DNA from: Terracoccus sp. 273MFTsu3.1
Lineage (GTDB): Bacteria; Actinomycetota; Actinomycetes; Actinomycetales; Dermatophilaceae
Direction: 5' to 3'
Assembly (NCBI RefSeq): GCF_000383675.1
Contig: NZ_KB911822.1
Span: 1-64,000 of the forward strand
DNA length: 64,000 nucleotides
Shown here: piece after piece, positions 25,943 to 34,491 of the stretch
How positions within the stretch are numbered: position 1 is the first letter of the stretch
Layout: each line of letters begins with the position of its first letter
Program-made: the position numbers and the translations under genes
The notes under the pieces: model-generated
The model's database searches: none
What the model was told of the DNA's origin: nothing
Seen by the model: the letters and a program-made list of their open reading frames with translations, nothing else

Positions 25943-28900
25943 ATGGCAAGGAAGGGGCGCGGCGCAGCGGCCGTGAACGAGCCTGACTTGTTCTCATCCG
26001 CGCCGGAGCCGCAGCTAAGTTTGCTGTTGGGTCGCATGCGCTGGCCTGACCCGACGCTCTTCCCGGTGAACCACTTTGGGAGTCGCGTGCGGGATCAGGT
26101 TTGGCGCGACCTGGTTTCCTCGCAGTCGCCTTTGGTGCTGGCGGGATTCGCATCGATCACCAAGATCATCGAGCTTGTTGCGGCTCTGGGTCACAAGCCG
26201 GAACCGCGCTCGGTACGGATTCTGCTCGGAACAGAGCCGTTTGCCACCGAACGTGTGTCTTTCGGCTCATCGGCGAAGGCGTTTACCGACGACGTCCGCG
26301 CCTACTGGATGGAGCAACACGGCGTCTCGCTGCTCCTTTCGGCGAAGATCGTGCACGCCATCGAAGCCCTCGATGCTGGCTGGTTCGAAGTGCGCTTCGT
26401 CCCCGGGCGCACGCGCCTGCACGCGAAGATCTACGTGGGCGACTCCGCAGCCACCGTGGGTTCTAGCAACTTCACGGAGGCGGGTCTCAGCTCTCAATTC
26501 GAAGCCAACGTGCGGCACCACCGGACCACGGACCGGGACGGCTACGATCGCGCCCGCCAGGCGGCCGAGAACTTCTGGTCCGTGGGCGAAGACTGGGCCG
26601 ACGAGCTCCGGACGCTGTTGCGGGACATGCTGCAATTCGTGTCGTGGCAAGAGGCACTCGCTCGAGCATGCGCGGACCTACTTGAGGGTCAGTGGGCTGC
26701 CGGCTACTTGGGTTCAACGGCGGGCATTTCACGGTTGTGGCCGAGCCAGGTCGCCGGGATCGCAGAGGCGTTGTGGGTCGTCGACAACGTGGGCAGTGTG
26801 CTCGTCGCGGACGCGACAGGGTCACGCAAGACGCGAATGGGCGCCCACCTAGCCAGAGCCGTGCGGGACCGGCTGTGGAGCACCGGACGGGTCCGCGGCG
26901 ATCTGACGGTCTTGGTGTGCCCTCCGGCAGTCGAAGAGCAATGGCGCCGCGAGGCGGTGTCCTGCGGTTTGACCGTCAACACGGTGTCGCACGGCCTGCT
27001 AAGCCGCGAGTCCAAACAGGGACCGCGTGTTGAAGAAGACGCCGTCGCTGCCGCGCAGATTCTCGCGATTGACGAAGCGCACAACTTCTTGGCCCTCAGT
27101 TCCAACCGCACTCATCACGTGCGGGGATCATCGGCCGATCACGTCCTGATGTTCACGGCAACCCCGATCAACCGTAGCGCGCAAGACCTGCTGTCCCTTG
27201 TGGATCAGCTCGGGGCCGACAACTTCGCCGACGAAACCCTGACGATCCTGGATCGGCTGCATCGGTCCGCGGCTGACTGGAGCCTGACCGAGGAGGAACG
27301 ATCCCTGCTCCGGGCCGAGATTCAACGCTTCACCGTGCGTCGCACCAAAAGCATGCTCAACCAGCTCGTCGACGCTGAACCGCAGGCGTACAGGCATCCG
27401 GTCACCGGACGCATCTGTCGCTATCCAACGCACGTCAGCGCCTCCTACGCCACCGGCGAGGGCGAGGATGAATGCGCTATCGCTAAGCAGATCAAACAGG
27501 TAGCTGCCGCTCTGACCGGCGTTGCACGCATCGGCAAGATGATCAGCCTGCCCGACGGATTGCGTAGGACCTACACCGAAGCGCAGTGGCTCGACAGCCG
27601 GGTCGGAGCCGCTCGAGGGCTGGCTGCCTACCAAGTACGTGCCGCGATGCGCTCATCCCAAGCGGCCCTGTTAGAGCACATCGTCGGGACCGAGCAGGCT
27701 GTCACGCGCCTGGGGATCGTCGGGCTGGTTAAGCCACAACCCACCGGCAACATGCTCGCCAAAGTGACGGCGGCCATGGACGCCGGGCCACCTCCGATCG
27801 AGCTCACCTGCCCCATCCCGGACTGGCTCACCGACCCTCAAGCATGGCGCTCAGCCTGCAACGAGGAGCTTGAGCGCTACTGCGAGCTCGAACGACTCGC
27901 CCACGAGCTGGGGAGCCGGCGGGAGAAGAGGAAGGCCGACTTCGTTGCCGACCTCGCGAGCCGTCACGACAGAGTTCTCGCATTCGACCACCACCCGATC
28001 ACGCTGGCCGTGATCCGGGAACACATCGGAGACGTCGAGGCACAGGTCGTCGTCGCTACGGGTGGCGCTACCAGCGAACGCAAGGCGGTGCGACGCATCT
28101 TCGCCGCCGACTCCACGGCGCGCGGAATCGCGCTGTGCTCCGACGCCATGAACGAAGGAATCAACCTTCAGGGGGGCTCCGCGGTCGTGCAGTTCGACAT
28201 GCCAACGACTCTGCGAGTAGCAGAGCAGCGGGTCGGCCGAGTCGACCGCATGGACAGCCCCCACGACCGCATCGAAGTGTATTGGCCTGCAGACTCGCCG
28301 GCCTTCGCCACACGCGCTGATGACCTTTTGGCCGCCCGCAATCAAGAGAGCGCCTCGCTCTTAGGTTCAAACTTGCCCATCCCGGCGGCACCCGGAGCGC
28401 TCGTCCGCCCCATGGACTTCGCCGCCATCGCGGAAGCGAACCGCGATCAATGGGATGGGCTTCAAGATGCGCTCGAGCCCGTGCGAGCACTGGTGACGGG
28501 TCCGACGGCGCTCATCGACGTTCAAACCTACGCGGCGCACCGTGACACCCGCCAGCGCGTACTCGCGCGGATCAGCCCGATACGCACACCCACCGCATGG
28601 ACCTTCCTCGCAATCCGTGGTGGAGCCACCGGGGCCCCGCGCTGGCTTCTCCTCGAAGACGGACACTCGAAGCCCGTCACTGGGCTCAACCACGTCTCCG
28701 ACCGCCTTCGGGAGCTCCTAGCCGACAACCCGCGCGGTGCTGAGTTCGACGACCGCTGCGAGGACCTGCTCAGCCGCTTGCTCGCACGAGCCGAGCGAGC
28801 GGAGGTGGGGCTCCTCCCTCGCAGGCACCAACGCGCTCTCGACCAGATGCACCGGATGACGCGACGCTGGGCTGGGCTTGCGCGTGCGCAAGGCCGAGCC

Positions 28901-29194
28901 GACGAAGCGGAACGCTGGGAGCATCTCGCGGCGCTGGCGGCGGGTGACTCTGAGACAGGTCGTGTGGACCTTCACCAGGCCGCCGACCTGTGGCTGAACT
29001 GCGTCAAGCCAACAATCATGGCAACGAGGAATTCGCGCAGGCGCAGCCCGTATAGCCGCCTGAAGGACATCGAACCAACACTCGAACGTGTCCCTCTGGA
29101 GCTGGCCGCCATCGAGGAAGGCATGACTCGCCTAACCGTCGTCGAGCCGCTAGCCCAGCGAGTGGCGGCCTGCATCCTCGGAGTACCTGGATAG
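25943..29194 (+). CDS. PLD-like nuclease / SNF2-type helicase fusion
   Basis: This 1083-aa protein has an N-terminal phospholipase-D-like domain with a single HxK motif (RLHAKIYVG, H160/K162, followed by GSSNFTEAG), as in PLD-type nucleases that dimerise. An SF2/SNF2 helicase follows: Walker A LVADATGSRKT (K296), DEAH-type IDEAHNF, motif III FTATPINRS, and motif VI EQRVGRVDRMD. The Walker A glycine pattern ADATGSRKT is unusual against the common DEMGLGKT. ATG 25943 has a GGAGG site. Such PLD-helicases occur in defence islands and are thought to degrade foreign DNA; here it stands alone without a methylase. It forms one cassette between motifs at 25839 and 29249. Confidence 0.85.
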   Translation: MARKGRGAAAVNEPDLFSSAPEPQLSLLLGRMRWPDPTLFPVNHFGSRVRDQVWRDLVSSQSPLVLAGFASITKIIELVAALGHKPEPRSVRILLGTEPFATERVSFGSSAKAFTDDVRAYWMEQHGVSLLLSAKIVHAIEALDAGWFEVRFVPGRTRLHAKIYVGDSAATVGSSNFTEAGLSSQFEANVRHHRTTDRDGYDRARQAAENFWSVGEDWADELRTLLRDMLQFVSWQEALARACADLLEGQWAAGYLGSTAGISRLWPSQVAGIAEALWVVDNVGSVLVADATGSRKTRMGAHLARAVRDRLWSTGRVRGDLTVLVCPPAVEEQWRREAVSCGLTVNTVSHGLLSRESKQGPRVEEDAVAAAQILAIDEAHNFLALSSNRTHHVRGSSADHVLMFTATPINRSAQDLLSLVDQLGADNFADETLTILDRLHRSAADWSLTEEERSLLRAEIQRFTVRRTKSMLNQLVDAEPQAYRHPVTGRICRYPTHVSASYATGEGEDECAIAKQIKQVAAALTGVARIGKMISLPDGLRRTYTEAQWLDSRVGAARGLAAYQVRAAMRSSQAALLEHIVGTEQAVTRLGIVGLVKPQPTGNMLAKVTAAMDAGPPPIELTCPIPDWLTDPQAWRSACNEELERYCELERLAHELGSRREKRKADFVADLASRHDRVLAFDHHPITLAVIREHIGDVEAQVVVATGGATSERKAVRRIFAADSTARGIALCSDAMNEGINLQGGSAVVQFDMPTTLRVAEQRVGRVDRMDSPHDRIEVYWPADSPAFATRADDLLAARNQESASLLGSNLPIPAAPGALVRPMDFAAIAEANRDQWDGLQDALEPVRALVTGPTALIDVQTYAAHRDTRQRVLARISPIRTPTAWTFLAIRGGATGAPRWLLLEDGHSKPVTGLNHVSDRLRELLADNPRGAEFDDRCEDLLSRLLARAERAEVGLLPRRHQRALDQMHRMTRRWAGLARAQGRADEAERWEHLAALAAGDSETGRVDLHQAADLWLNCVKPTIMATRNSRRRSPYSRLKDIEPTLERVPLELAAIEEGMTRLTVVEPLAQRVAACILGVPG

Positions 29195-29248
29195 TGGCAG
29201 CAGACCGGCCTGATCCGCCCAGTACCCACTGGCCGTCAGCCGCTGGTT

Positions 29249-29265
29249 TGGCGGCGGAAGGATGC
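29249..29265 (+). repeat. Cassette motif 3 (12 of 14 fixed positions)
   Basis: TGGCGGCGG-AAG-GATGC, 54 nt after the helicase stop and ahead of the next gene. It differs from the consensus at two positions. Confidence 0.6.
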
Positions 29266-29347
29266 AGGCGAGTGGGCTGCTGTCAGGCGCGGGTCGTCCG
29301 GCGAGGACGCGCCGACTCACTATGCTCACCACGGCTAGCCTTTGTGC

Positions 29348-30010
29348 GTGACAGTCGAGGCGTACTTGAACGGGACCGGAGTCGGTGCCTACCCGAACCT
29401 TCTCGTGCCCGACCTCACGGGTGGACACGTATCGCCGGTGGACGTCGTGATCCTCCTTGAGTCTCCTCATGTCGACGAGCTGCACGCGAAGCACCCCCTG
29501 GCCGGACGCGCCGGAAGGGACGCCCTCGCATTCTTGGCGGGGACTTACTCGGACAGATCTCTCGGACAGGAAGTTGCCCACCGACAGAAGCGCGGCGATT
29601 TCCGTGTGGCAATCGTCAACGTCAGCCAGGCTCCACTGCAGCGCCAAGCCATCACGACGGCAACTCCGCTGGATGACAAGCAATGGACTCAAGTCGAGGG
29701 TCTACGCCGATCGCGTGCAAGGGAGATCTGGAAACTGAGAGCGCCTCGAAGGCAGCTGGCTGAGCTCCTCCTTCAGGACCTCGAGCGCCGCATCGCTTTG
29801 ATGGCCATCGGCCCTGCGACGACGGTGGCGGCAGCGGGGAGGTTCGCCCAGATGTTCTGGCGTTCGCTCCCGTCAGCGCCGGTGTGCGCGCTGCTCGAAG
29901 TGCCGCATCCGGCCCGTCGGCAGTGGGCACGAGCCACCGGAATTGATGCTGACCGTCTTGGGCTACTCAGCGAGCGTTTTCACGTCGCCTCAGCCCCGCT
30001 CGCCGAGTGA
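29348..30010 (+). CDS. Uracil-DNA-glycosylase-like protein (weak resemblance)
   Basis: This ~220-aa soluble protein starts at GTG 29348 (a TTG 6 nt upstream is possible). The segments VVILLESPHVDEL, HPLAGRAGRDALAFL, VAIVNVSQAPLQ, and near the end EVPHPARRQW resemble the layout of UDG-fold proteins (an N-terminal strand with a P/H catalytic loop and a C-terminal HPxxxxW loop). The match is by eye and weak. A TATGCT box at ~29323 upstream suggests its own promoter. It sits in one cassette between motifs at 29249 and 30118. Confidence 0.55.
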   Translation: MTVEAYLNGTGVGAYPNLLVPDLTGGHVSPVDVVILLESPHVDELHAKHPLAGRAGRDALAFLAGTYSDRSLGQEVAHRQKRGDFRVAIVNVSQAPLQRQAITTATPLDDKQWTQVEGLRRSRAREIWKLRAPRRQLAELLLQDLERRIALMAIGPATTVAAAGRFAQMFWRSLPSAPVCALLEVPHPARRQWARATGIDADRLGLLSERFHVASAPLAE

Positions 30011-30345
30011 TCCGCAGCTCGATCCGGCGAGGGGACGACCGATTGCGACTCTTGGCCGATCACGACACGCCGCCATCTACCGGGCCGACCGGCACGCGGC
30101 AGAAGGACACTGCCGCTTCCCGGCGGGCAGACTGACGAGCCCACCGAAGGGCCCACCGACGTCGCAGTCGCTGAGTGCAGTGGGTGCCCTCGCGCAACCT
30201 TCATGCCTCTCTTAAGCGCTCAGGAGTCACTCGACGGCCCGGCCCAGCATGACCCGCTGCGAGGGGGGCGAGTCGCCCCAACTCCAGCATCGCGCCCCTT
30301 CGAACTGCGTCCATTCTGCTGCATGGCGGCCGTCCCGCGGGCATC
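30011..30345. other. Non-coding gap with a degenerate cassette motif
   Basis: This 335-bp gap lies between the UDG-like gene and the PASTA gene. I see no credible gene. It holds the degenerate motif at 30118 and a GC-rich inverted patch GGGGCGAGTCGCCCC near 30271-30285. A promoter for the downstream gene must lie here but is not recognisable. Confidence 0.5.
30118..30134 (+). repeat. Cassette motif 4 (11 of 14, degenerate)
   Basis: TCCCGGCGG-GCA-GACTG between the UDG-like and PASTA genes. At this level of match a chance hit is possible; it is supported mainly by lying in the gap where the pattern predicts a copy. Confidence 0.4.
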
Positions 30346-31464
30346 ATGGCGGGCATGTGCGCTGCTCTGCATGTCGAAGTTCCTCAGGCGTTGGCAATCC
30401 TAGATCCACCGCGCGACGTCGTCCGGGCTCTTCACATCGGAGAGCTGATGGTCCTTGGAGGTCTAAGCGAGGACGAAGGCCAATCCTTTGGGATCACCGA
30501 TTTCCGCGTGACCGAACTGATCGAGGGCACGGAGTCCTTCACTCCGGAAGAACGACCGCTGGTTACGGCCATGTGGCACTCGAGCAAGGTTGGCGGAATC
30601 GAGTGGCTGCAGTCAATGAACACCCTTCTCGAACCGATCGACGAGCCCTGGCGAGCGGCGCTCGCCGTCGTCTGGGCCGTGCGCAACCAGTTCCTGCCCG
30701 GGCCGGGTCCAGACTCCGGTGGCACCGGCACAAGAGCAAATACACTGCTGTACCTGTCCGGGATGGACATGTCGTGCTCCGACATTCAGGCGTACTACCG
30801 GGCGTTGGCCGACGACATTGCTGAAGGCAAAGTCTCGACAATGGAGAACTTGGCCTTTGTCGTGGGCAGCGCCGCTGCGGGAGCAACGGTGGGCTTCTTC
30901 ACGATGGGTGGCGGCATCGGGGCAACAGCCAAAGCGGTGGGATGGCTGGGAGGCAAGTTCACTGAAACCGACGACTGGGTTCTGGATTTGTCCCTCAGTT
31001 TCCTAGTAGCAAACATATTCGCTGAAGTGGACCCGGGTCGCGTTCGAGCAGTCGCCGAAGCGTTCTATCGGAACGCAGGTGAGATGAGCCGCAGTGAACC
31101 AAACAGCGCTCAGGGGCGTCGGATTCGAATGTTGTTGGCCGCCTATAAGGAACTGACGCTGGACGCGCAGGGGCCCGACGAAGCGGCGACTCTCATGGTT
31201 CCAAACCTTGTCGGGATGCGGCTCGGTGATGCGAAGAACGCGCTGCGAGCCCTAGGGATCAACGAGATGCGCTTGGTAGACGCAGTGGGGGCAGACGGTC
31301 AGGAGCGCGGGACCATGATGGAGAACAGGTGGGTTGTCCGCGCTCAGCTTCCCGCACCAGGAACTGCGAGGGACGCTCGGGTCACTCTGGCTTATTCGCG
31401 ACCGGGGGAAAGGATTGTCGCGCACCTGCTCCAGGATCGCCTCCAGACCGCCGCGCGCGCTTGA
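30346..31464 (+). CDS. Membrane-inserting protein with C-terminal PASTA domain
   Basis: This 372-aa protein of unknown family has a soluble helical N-terminal region (1-160) and a glycine-rich hydrophobic hairpin at ~165-205 (LAFVVGSAAAGATVGFFTMG). A second hydrophobic stretch follows (WVLDLSLSFLVANIF), then a C-terminal PASTA unit from ~283 (VPNLVGMRLGDAKNALRALG). PASTA units normally sit outside the cell on penicillin-binding proteins and Ser/Thr kinases; here there is no signal peptide. Membrane-active abortive-infection effectors often look like this, but that role is inference. ATG 30355 is an alternative start. Confidence 0.6.
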   Translation: MAGMCAALHVEVPQALAILDPPRDVVRALHIGELMVLGGLSEDEGQSFGITDFRVTELIEGTESFTPEERPLVTAMWHSSKVGGIEWLQSMNTLLEPIDEPWRAALAVVWAVRNQFLPGPGPDSGGTGTRANTLLYLSGMDMSCSDIQAYYRALADDIAEGKVSTMENLAFVVGSAAAGATVGFFTMGGGIGATAKAVGWLGGKFTETDDWVLDLSLSFLVANIFAEVDPGRVRAVAEAFYRNAGEMSRSEPNSAQGRRIRMLLAAYKELTLDAQGPDEAATLMVPNLVGMRLGDAKNALRALGINEMRLVDAVGADGQERGTMMENRWVVRAQLPAPGTARDARVTLAYSRPGERIVAHLLQDRLQTAARA

Positions 31465-31495
31465 TTGTGGTCTTCTGTGCGCATGGGCGGTCCAA

Positions 31496-31512
31496 TCGCG
31501 GCGGTAAGACGC
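31496..31512 (+). repeat. Cassette motif 5 (exact)
   Basis: Exact TCGCGGCGG-TAA-GACGC between two convergent genes (stops at 31464 and 31646), so it cannot be a promoter element for either. GGGCG (31485) and CGCCC (31512) could pair around it. Confidence 0.85.
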
Positions 31513-31645
31513 GCCCCCAAGGTCGCCGGCAGAGACATGGTGAGTTGAGTCGCCGGGCCGTGCGGGTGGGACGCCCGCCCCCCGACTGTCCAGCGCACGC
31601 GGGGCAAACGACTCTCTGCCGTGTCGGGGTGGTTCGGACGGCCAA

Positions 31646-32410
31646 CTACTGATTCCGGAACCGCACTAAGTCGCTGCGGAGGCGACTAAGTTCGGACGCG
31701 AGCTCGCGACATCTTTCCTCTGTAGTGATGAGAACTCGGACGCGTTGGTACTGCCCAGTCTCAACCCAGACATCGAAACGATCGACCTCGTCGATTTGAA
31801 TCTGTCCCACTTCGGACAAGCGGCACGTAAATAGGGGAGCCTCCGTGATTACGATCGGGATCGCCGCCGTCACAGGCGTAGTCCCTTCCGGGTCGTCAGC
31901 AAAGGATCCGTTCAGCGTGGAGCGACCGCGGGCGAAGCTCACTGCTTGACGCGCTGCGTCCATCACAGAGTTCACGCTGTCCTTACCCATCGCTGACAGG
32001 GCGTGCGTAGGCATTTCCACACTTCTGAGAACACCGCTATTGCTGATTGCTGCGGCCAAAGCGTTCAAGTCGTCCTTGGGCCAGGCGCCCCCGATGGAGG
32101 CTAGTTCGTCAGGCAGGTCGGGCCTCACCCATACGTCATCGAAGAAAGCTACCCAGGGATAGCCTTTGCCGGACTTGCACTCGATGGTTGCCTCGACCGT
32201 GATTGATAGCCCGTCCGCGATCCAGTGGTACCCGGCAAGTACGTCGCCCTCACGCGTCGTACTTGGAGTGTTTGGATCCTGGAATGGCATCGACTGACGC
32301 ACGTACTTTGCGCCCCCTTGCTTTGTGAAGGCTCGAGCGACTCGAAGTTCGAGTGCCCGGCCGCTGTCCTCCACCCACTGGAGCAACTTCTCTGTCAGGT
32401 CTTCAGGCAT
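31646..32410 (-). CDS. Putative PD-(D/E)xK nuclease-like protein
   Basis: This 254-aa soluble protein has an N-terminal layout fitting the restriction-endonuclease fold: helix with E21 (RALELRVARAFTK), then REGDV (D56), then a strand ending in IECKSGK (E77-x-K79). This spacing is the classic D...ExK arrangement. The C-terminal ~130 residues have no recognised domain. No methyltransferase is nearby, so it is not an ordinary restriction enzyme. It is minus-strand, in its own cassette between motifs at 31496 and 32505. Confidence 0.6.
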   Translation of the reverse strand: MPEDLTEKLLQWVEDSGRALELRVARAFTKQGGAKYVRQSMPFQDPNTPSTTREGDVLAGYHWIADGLSITVEATIECKSGKGYPWVAFFDDVWVRPDLPDELASIGGAWPKDDLNALAAAISNSGVLRSVEMPTHALSAMGKDSVNSVMDAARQAVSFARGRSTLNGSFADDPEGTTPVTAAIPIVITEAPLFTCRLSEVGQIQIDEVDRFDVWVETGQYQRVRVLITTEERCRELASELSRLRSDLVRFRNQ

Positions 32411-32504
32411 GGGCTAAGCCTGCACGTCGGGCGGGTGATCGATGAGGCGACCCACCGTTGGCTACGCCCGACCCGCACGCGGTAGAGATCCGGAAGTGTC
32501 CCTG

Positions 32505-32521
32505 AGGCGGCGGAGTGACGC
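32505..32521 (+). repeat. Cassette motif 6 (12 of 14)
   Basis: AGGCGGCGG-AGT-GACGC, 94 nt upstream of the nuclease-like gene. The extended context 32501-32526 closely matches that of the copy at 35846. Confidence 0.7.
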
Positions 32522-32571
32522 AACACATTGGCATTCACGCGCGCGGCGTCTATGTCACCAACGATGGGCGA

Positions 32572-32757
32572 TCAGGCTTCGCGCTCGGGGATCTGCGCCT
32601 CCGTTAAGGCGCAGCCGCGGCCAGTGCCAGTGCACATGGCACGGACCACGGTCCACCGCACAGGTTCCGCGAGCTGGTCAACCATGATCGGGTGGTCGAT
32701 CACCGTGAGCGCCCCAGCGCAGCTCGGGCACTCCAATTCCCGTATTTCGTCTCGCAT
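32572..32757 (-). CDS. Small zinc-ribbon-like protein
   Basis: This 61-aa protein has paired cysteines: CPSC at 10-13 and C42...C49 (AMCTGTGRGC), a spacing that would fit a zinc ribbon. An acidic N-terminus (MRDEIRELECPSC) and a long upstream in-frame extension are both possible; the short form is preferred because the upstream part is low in complexity. There is no clear ribosome-binding site. It is the only candidate gene between motifs at 32505 and 32989. Confidence 0.45.
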   Translation of the reverse strand: MRDEIRELECPSCAGALTVIDHPIMVDQLAEPVRWTVVRAMCTGTGRGCALTEAQIPEREA

Positions 32758-33118
32758 GGCGCCACTCTGCCACGCAATCGAGATTGAGCCCGCCAACTTG
32801 CTCTGCAGTTTTCGGGACCCGGGACGCGCGTGGGGTGTTCTTGGCGCCCAGCCACTGATCTCGTCGAGATCATCAAACCCCATGGTCAATCTCGGCTGAC
32901 TACTCAGGCCCAAGATGGGATCCCACTGAAACGGCACACCGGGTGATGAGCCGCCACCACGTGCGGGGTGAGTGGCGGGCCGTTCGATCGGCGCCGGCAT
33001 GACGCACCTTGCGACCGTTGTTGAGTGAGACCTCGACGTGTCCATCCGCCCTGAACCACAGGGGCATCAGGCGACGTCGTTCCCGGAATCTCAGGCGGAC
33101 CGCCGCGCGTCACGATGC
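32758..33118. other. Non-coding gap
   Basis: This 361-bp gap lies between the zinc-ribbon gene and the stop of the DUF2971 gene. It contains the degenerate motif at 32989 and otherwise nothing I can assign. Confidence 0.5.
32989..33005 (+). repeat. Cassette motif 7 (11 of 14, degenerate)
   Basis: CGGCGCCGG-CAT-GACGC between the zinc-ribbon gene and the DUF2971 gene. The 3' box is intact; the 5' box has three changes. Confidence 0.45.
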
Positions 33119-34024
33119 CTACATTTGGCCGCGGATCCAGGGGAATAATTGTGGTGCACCGTTCGAGTATCGCATCATGTGCATGGCGACATGGCCGGGC
33201 AGCAGTGCTCGATCAATCATCCTGATCGCGTCGTGTGGAAAATTCGCTCCGAAGACAATATGGGTGAGCGCCGCTTCTATTTCGATGTAAGCGTCATCAT
33301 GCTCCGTATCGAGGAGTAGGAGTCGATACTCATTTTCGGGGCTCCAGTCTCTGTACTTGCGGAAGAAGAGGGAGTTGGCTCTTGCGGCCGCGTGATCAAG
33401 AGCGGCTCTCTCGATCCCAACACTGAGGGCAGAGGTTGCCAGGGTGAAGGGCATGTCTCCTGGGGCCGAGTCGCTGTAACGTACGGGGGCATGGAGCAGG
33501 GTTCCGCGCTCCCCAAGGCATGTTTTAAACGATTCGATGAGCTTGATGCGATCGAATCCTAAACATACGCCCGAATGACCTTGCGCATATCTATCCCACA
33601 TGCTCGGATGTGCATACCCGGGTCCAAACTGCCAGTTGATGCTGTCCGGATCGTAATCAGGGTCATCTTGAGTCAAGCAGAGAATCTTGACCCCACTTCG
33701 CATCGCGCGGTTCAACTGAGCAACAATTTCGAAGAAGTCGAACTTCGCCTCGGACGCGACTTCCGCATCGTCCGAGAGCGACAAGCTCCAGTCCATGCTC
33801 TCGCGCGGGTCGTTGAGTCGTGCCAACTCGGAAAGCCGAAGCCTCCTTGAAGGCAAAATGTATGCAAGAAAGGCCGACTGCGTTGTGTAGTGAAACAGCG
33901 TTCGTTGAGGCTCAATTGGCACAGAGCCAACCCTACCTTGCGTCACCGCGAAACCAAGGCGGAAGCTTGGACGAGGGCCCTGGCGGTGCTTAAGCCCTAT
34001 ATCTCGGCCATACGGCCACTTCAT
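33119..34024 (-). CDS. DUF2971 family protein
   Basis: The protein is up to 301 aa; a GTG ~27 codons in (VTQGRVGSVPIEPQ) could be the true start. DUF2971 hallmarks are present: LFHYTTQSAFLAYIL, LRLSELARLNDPRESMDW, ILCLTQDD, MWDRYAQGHSGVCLGFD, and a C-terminal basic-aromatic segment. The family is of unknown activity and is frequent in defence and mobile contexts. A/T-richer codon use than the core (TAT, TTC, AAA) marks it as acquired. Confidence 0.75.
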   Translation of the reverse strand: MKWPYGRDIGLKHRQGPRPSFRLGFAVTQGRVGSVPIEPQRTLFHYTTQSAFLAYILPSRRLRLSELARLNDPRESMDWSLSLSDDAEVASEAKFDFFEIVAQLNRAMRSGVKILCLTQDDPDYDPDSINWQFGPGYAHPSMWDRYAQGHSGVCLGFDRIKLIESFKTCLGERGTLLHAPVRYSDSAPGDMPFTLATSALSVGIERAALDHAAARANSLFFRKYRDWSPENEYRLLLLDTEHDDAYIEIEAALTHIVFGANFPHDAIRMIDRALLPGHVAMHMMRYSNGAPQLFPWIRGQM

Positions 34025-34491
34025 CCCCCCGGCACGAAGGAGCCTCGGCTATCAACGACTGCTGTGCAGACTGGCCCCGCATCGCCAAGGTGGCTGCGCC
34101 CAGAAATCCATTCTGTACCGGTTCGGATTCGGCCGTGCGCTTCGCAAGGCCACCCCGAGGAGGCCGCAGACCCCGGGATGTCGGTAGTGAAGTCGGGGCG
34201 GTTCCAGGCGCTCGACGTGCACTTCCCGCCCTCCGCGCGGACAGAACCGCACTCAGATGACTGCGGGTGAAGGAAGGGCGAGGCTGTGGGCTTGGCCCGG
34301 ATCGCGGCGGTGTGACGCGGGGCGCCACTCCCATGCCTGTCCTTTGGATCACTGGCTTCGGGCGAATGAGGCGTTGGCACGATCGACAGCAGGCGGGCTC
34401 GGGCGCAAGGCGATCCTGGGGCAGCTAAGCGCCCTCGACGCGCCGATTCGGGTACAAGCATGACGACCACTCTCGGCGCATACTCAACCCT
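34025..34491. other. Non-coding gap with cassette motif
   Basis: This 467-bp gap lies between the divergently placed DUF2971 and membrane-protein genes. It holds the exact motif at 34302. I see no convincing open frame; promoters for both neighbours are expected here. Confidence 0.5.
34302..34318 (+). repeat. Cassette motif 8 (exact)
   Basis: Exact TCGCGGCGG-TGT-GACGC, with the same spacer as the copy at 37397. It lies between divergent genes. Confidence 0.85.

Noticed and set aside
33890-34270. Plus-strand frame in the gap before the membrane protein
   Set aside because: It overlaps the DUF2971 N-terminus antisense and has shadow-like composition.
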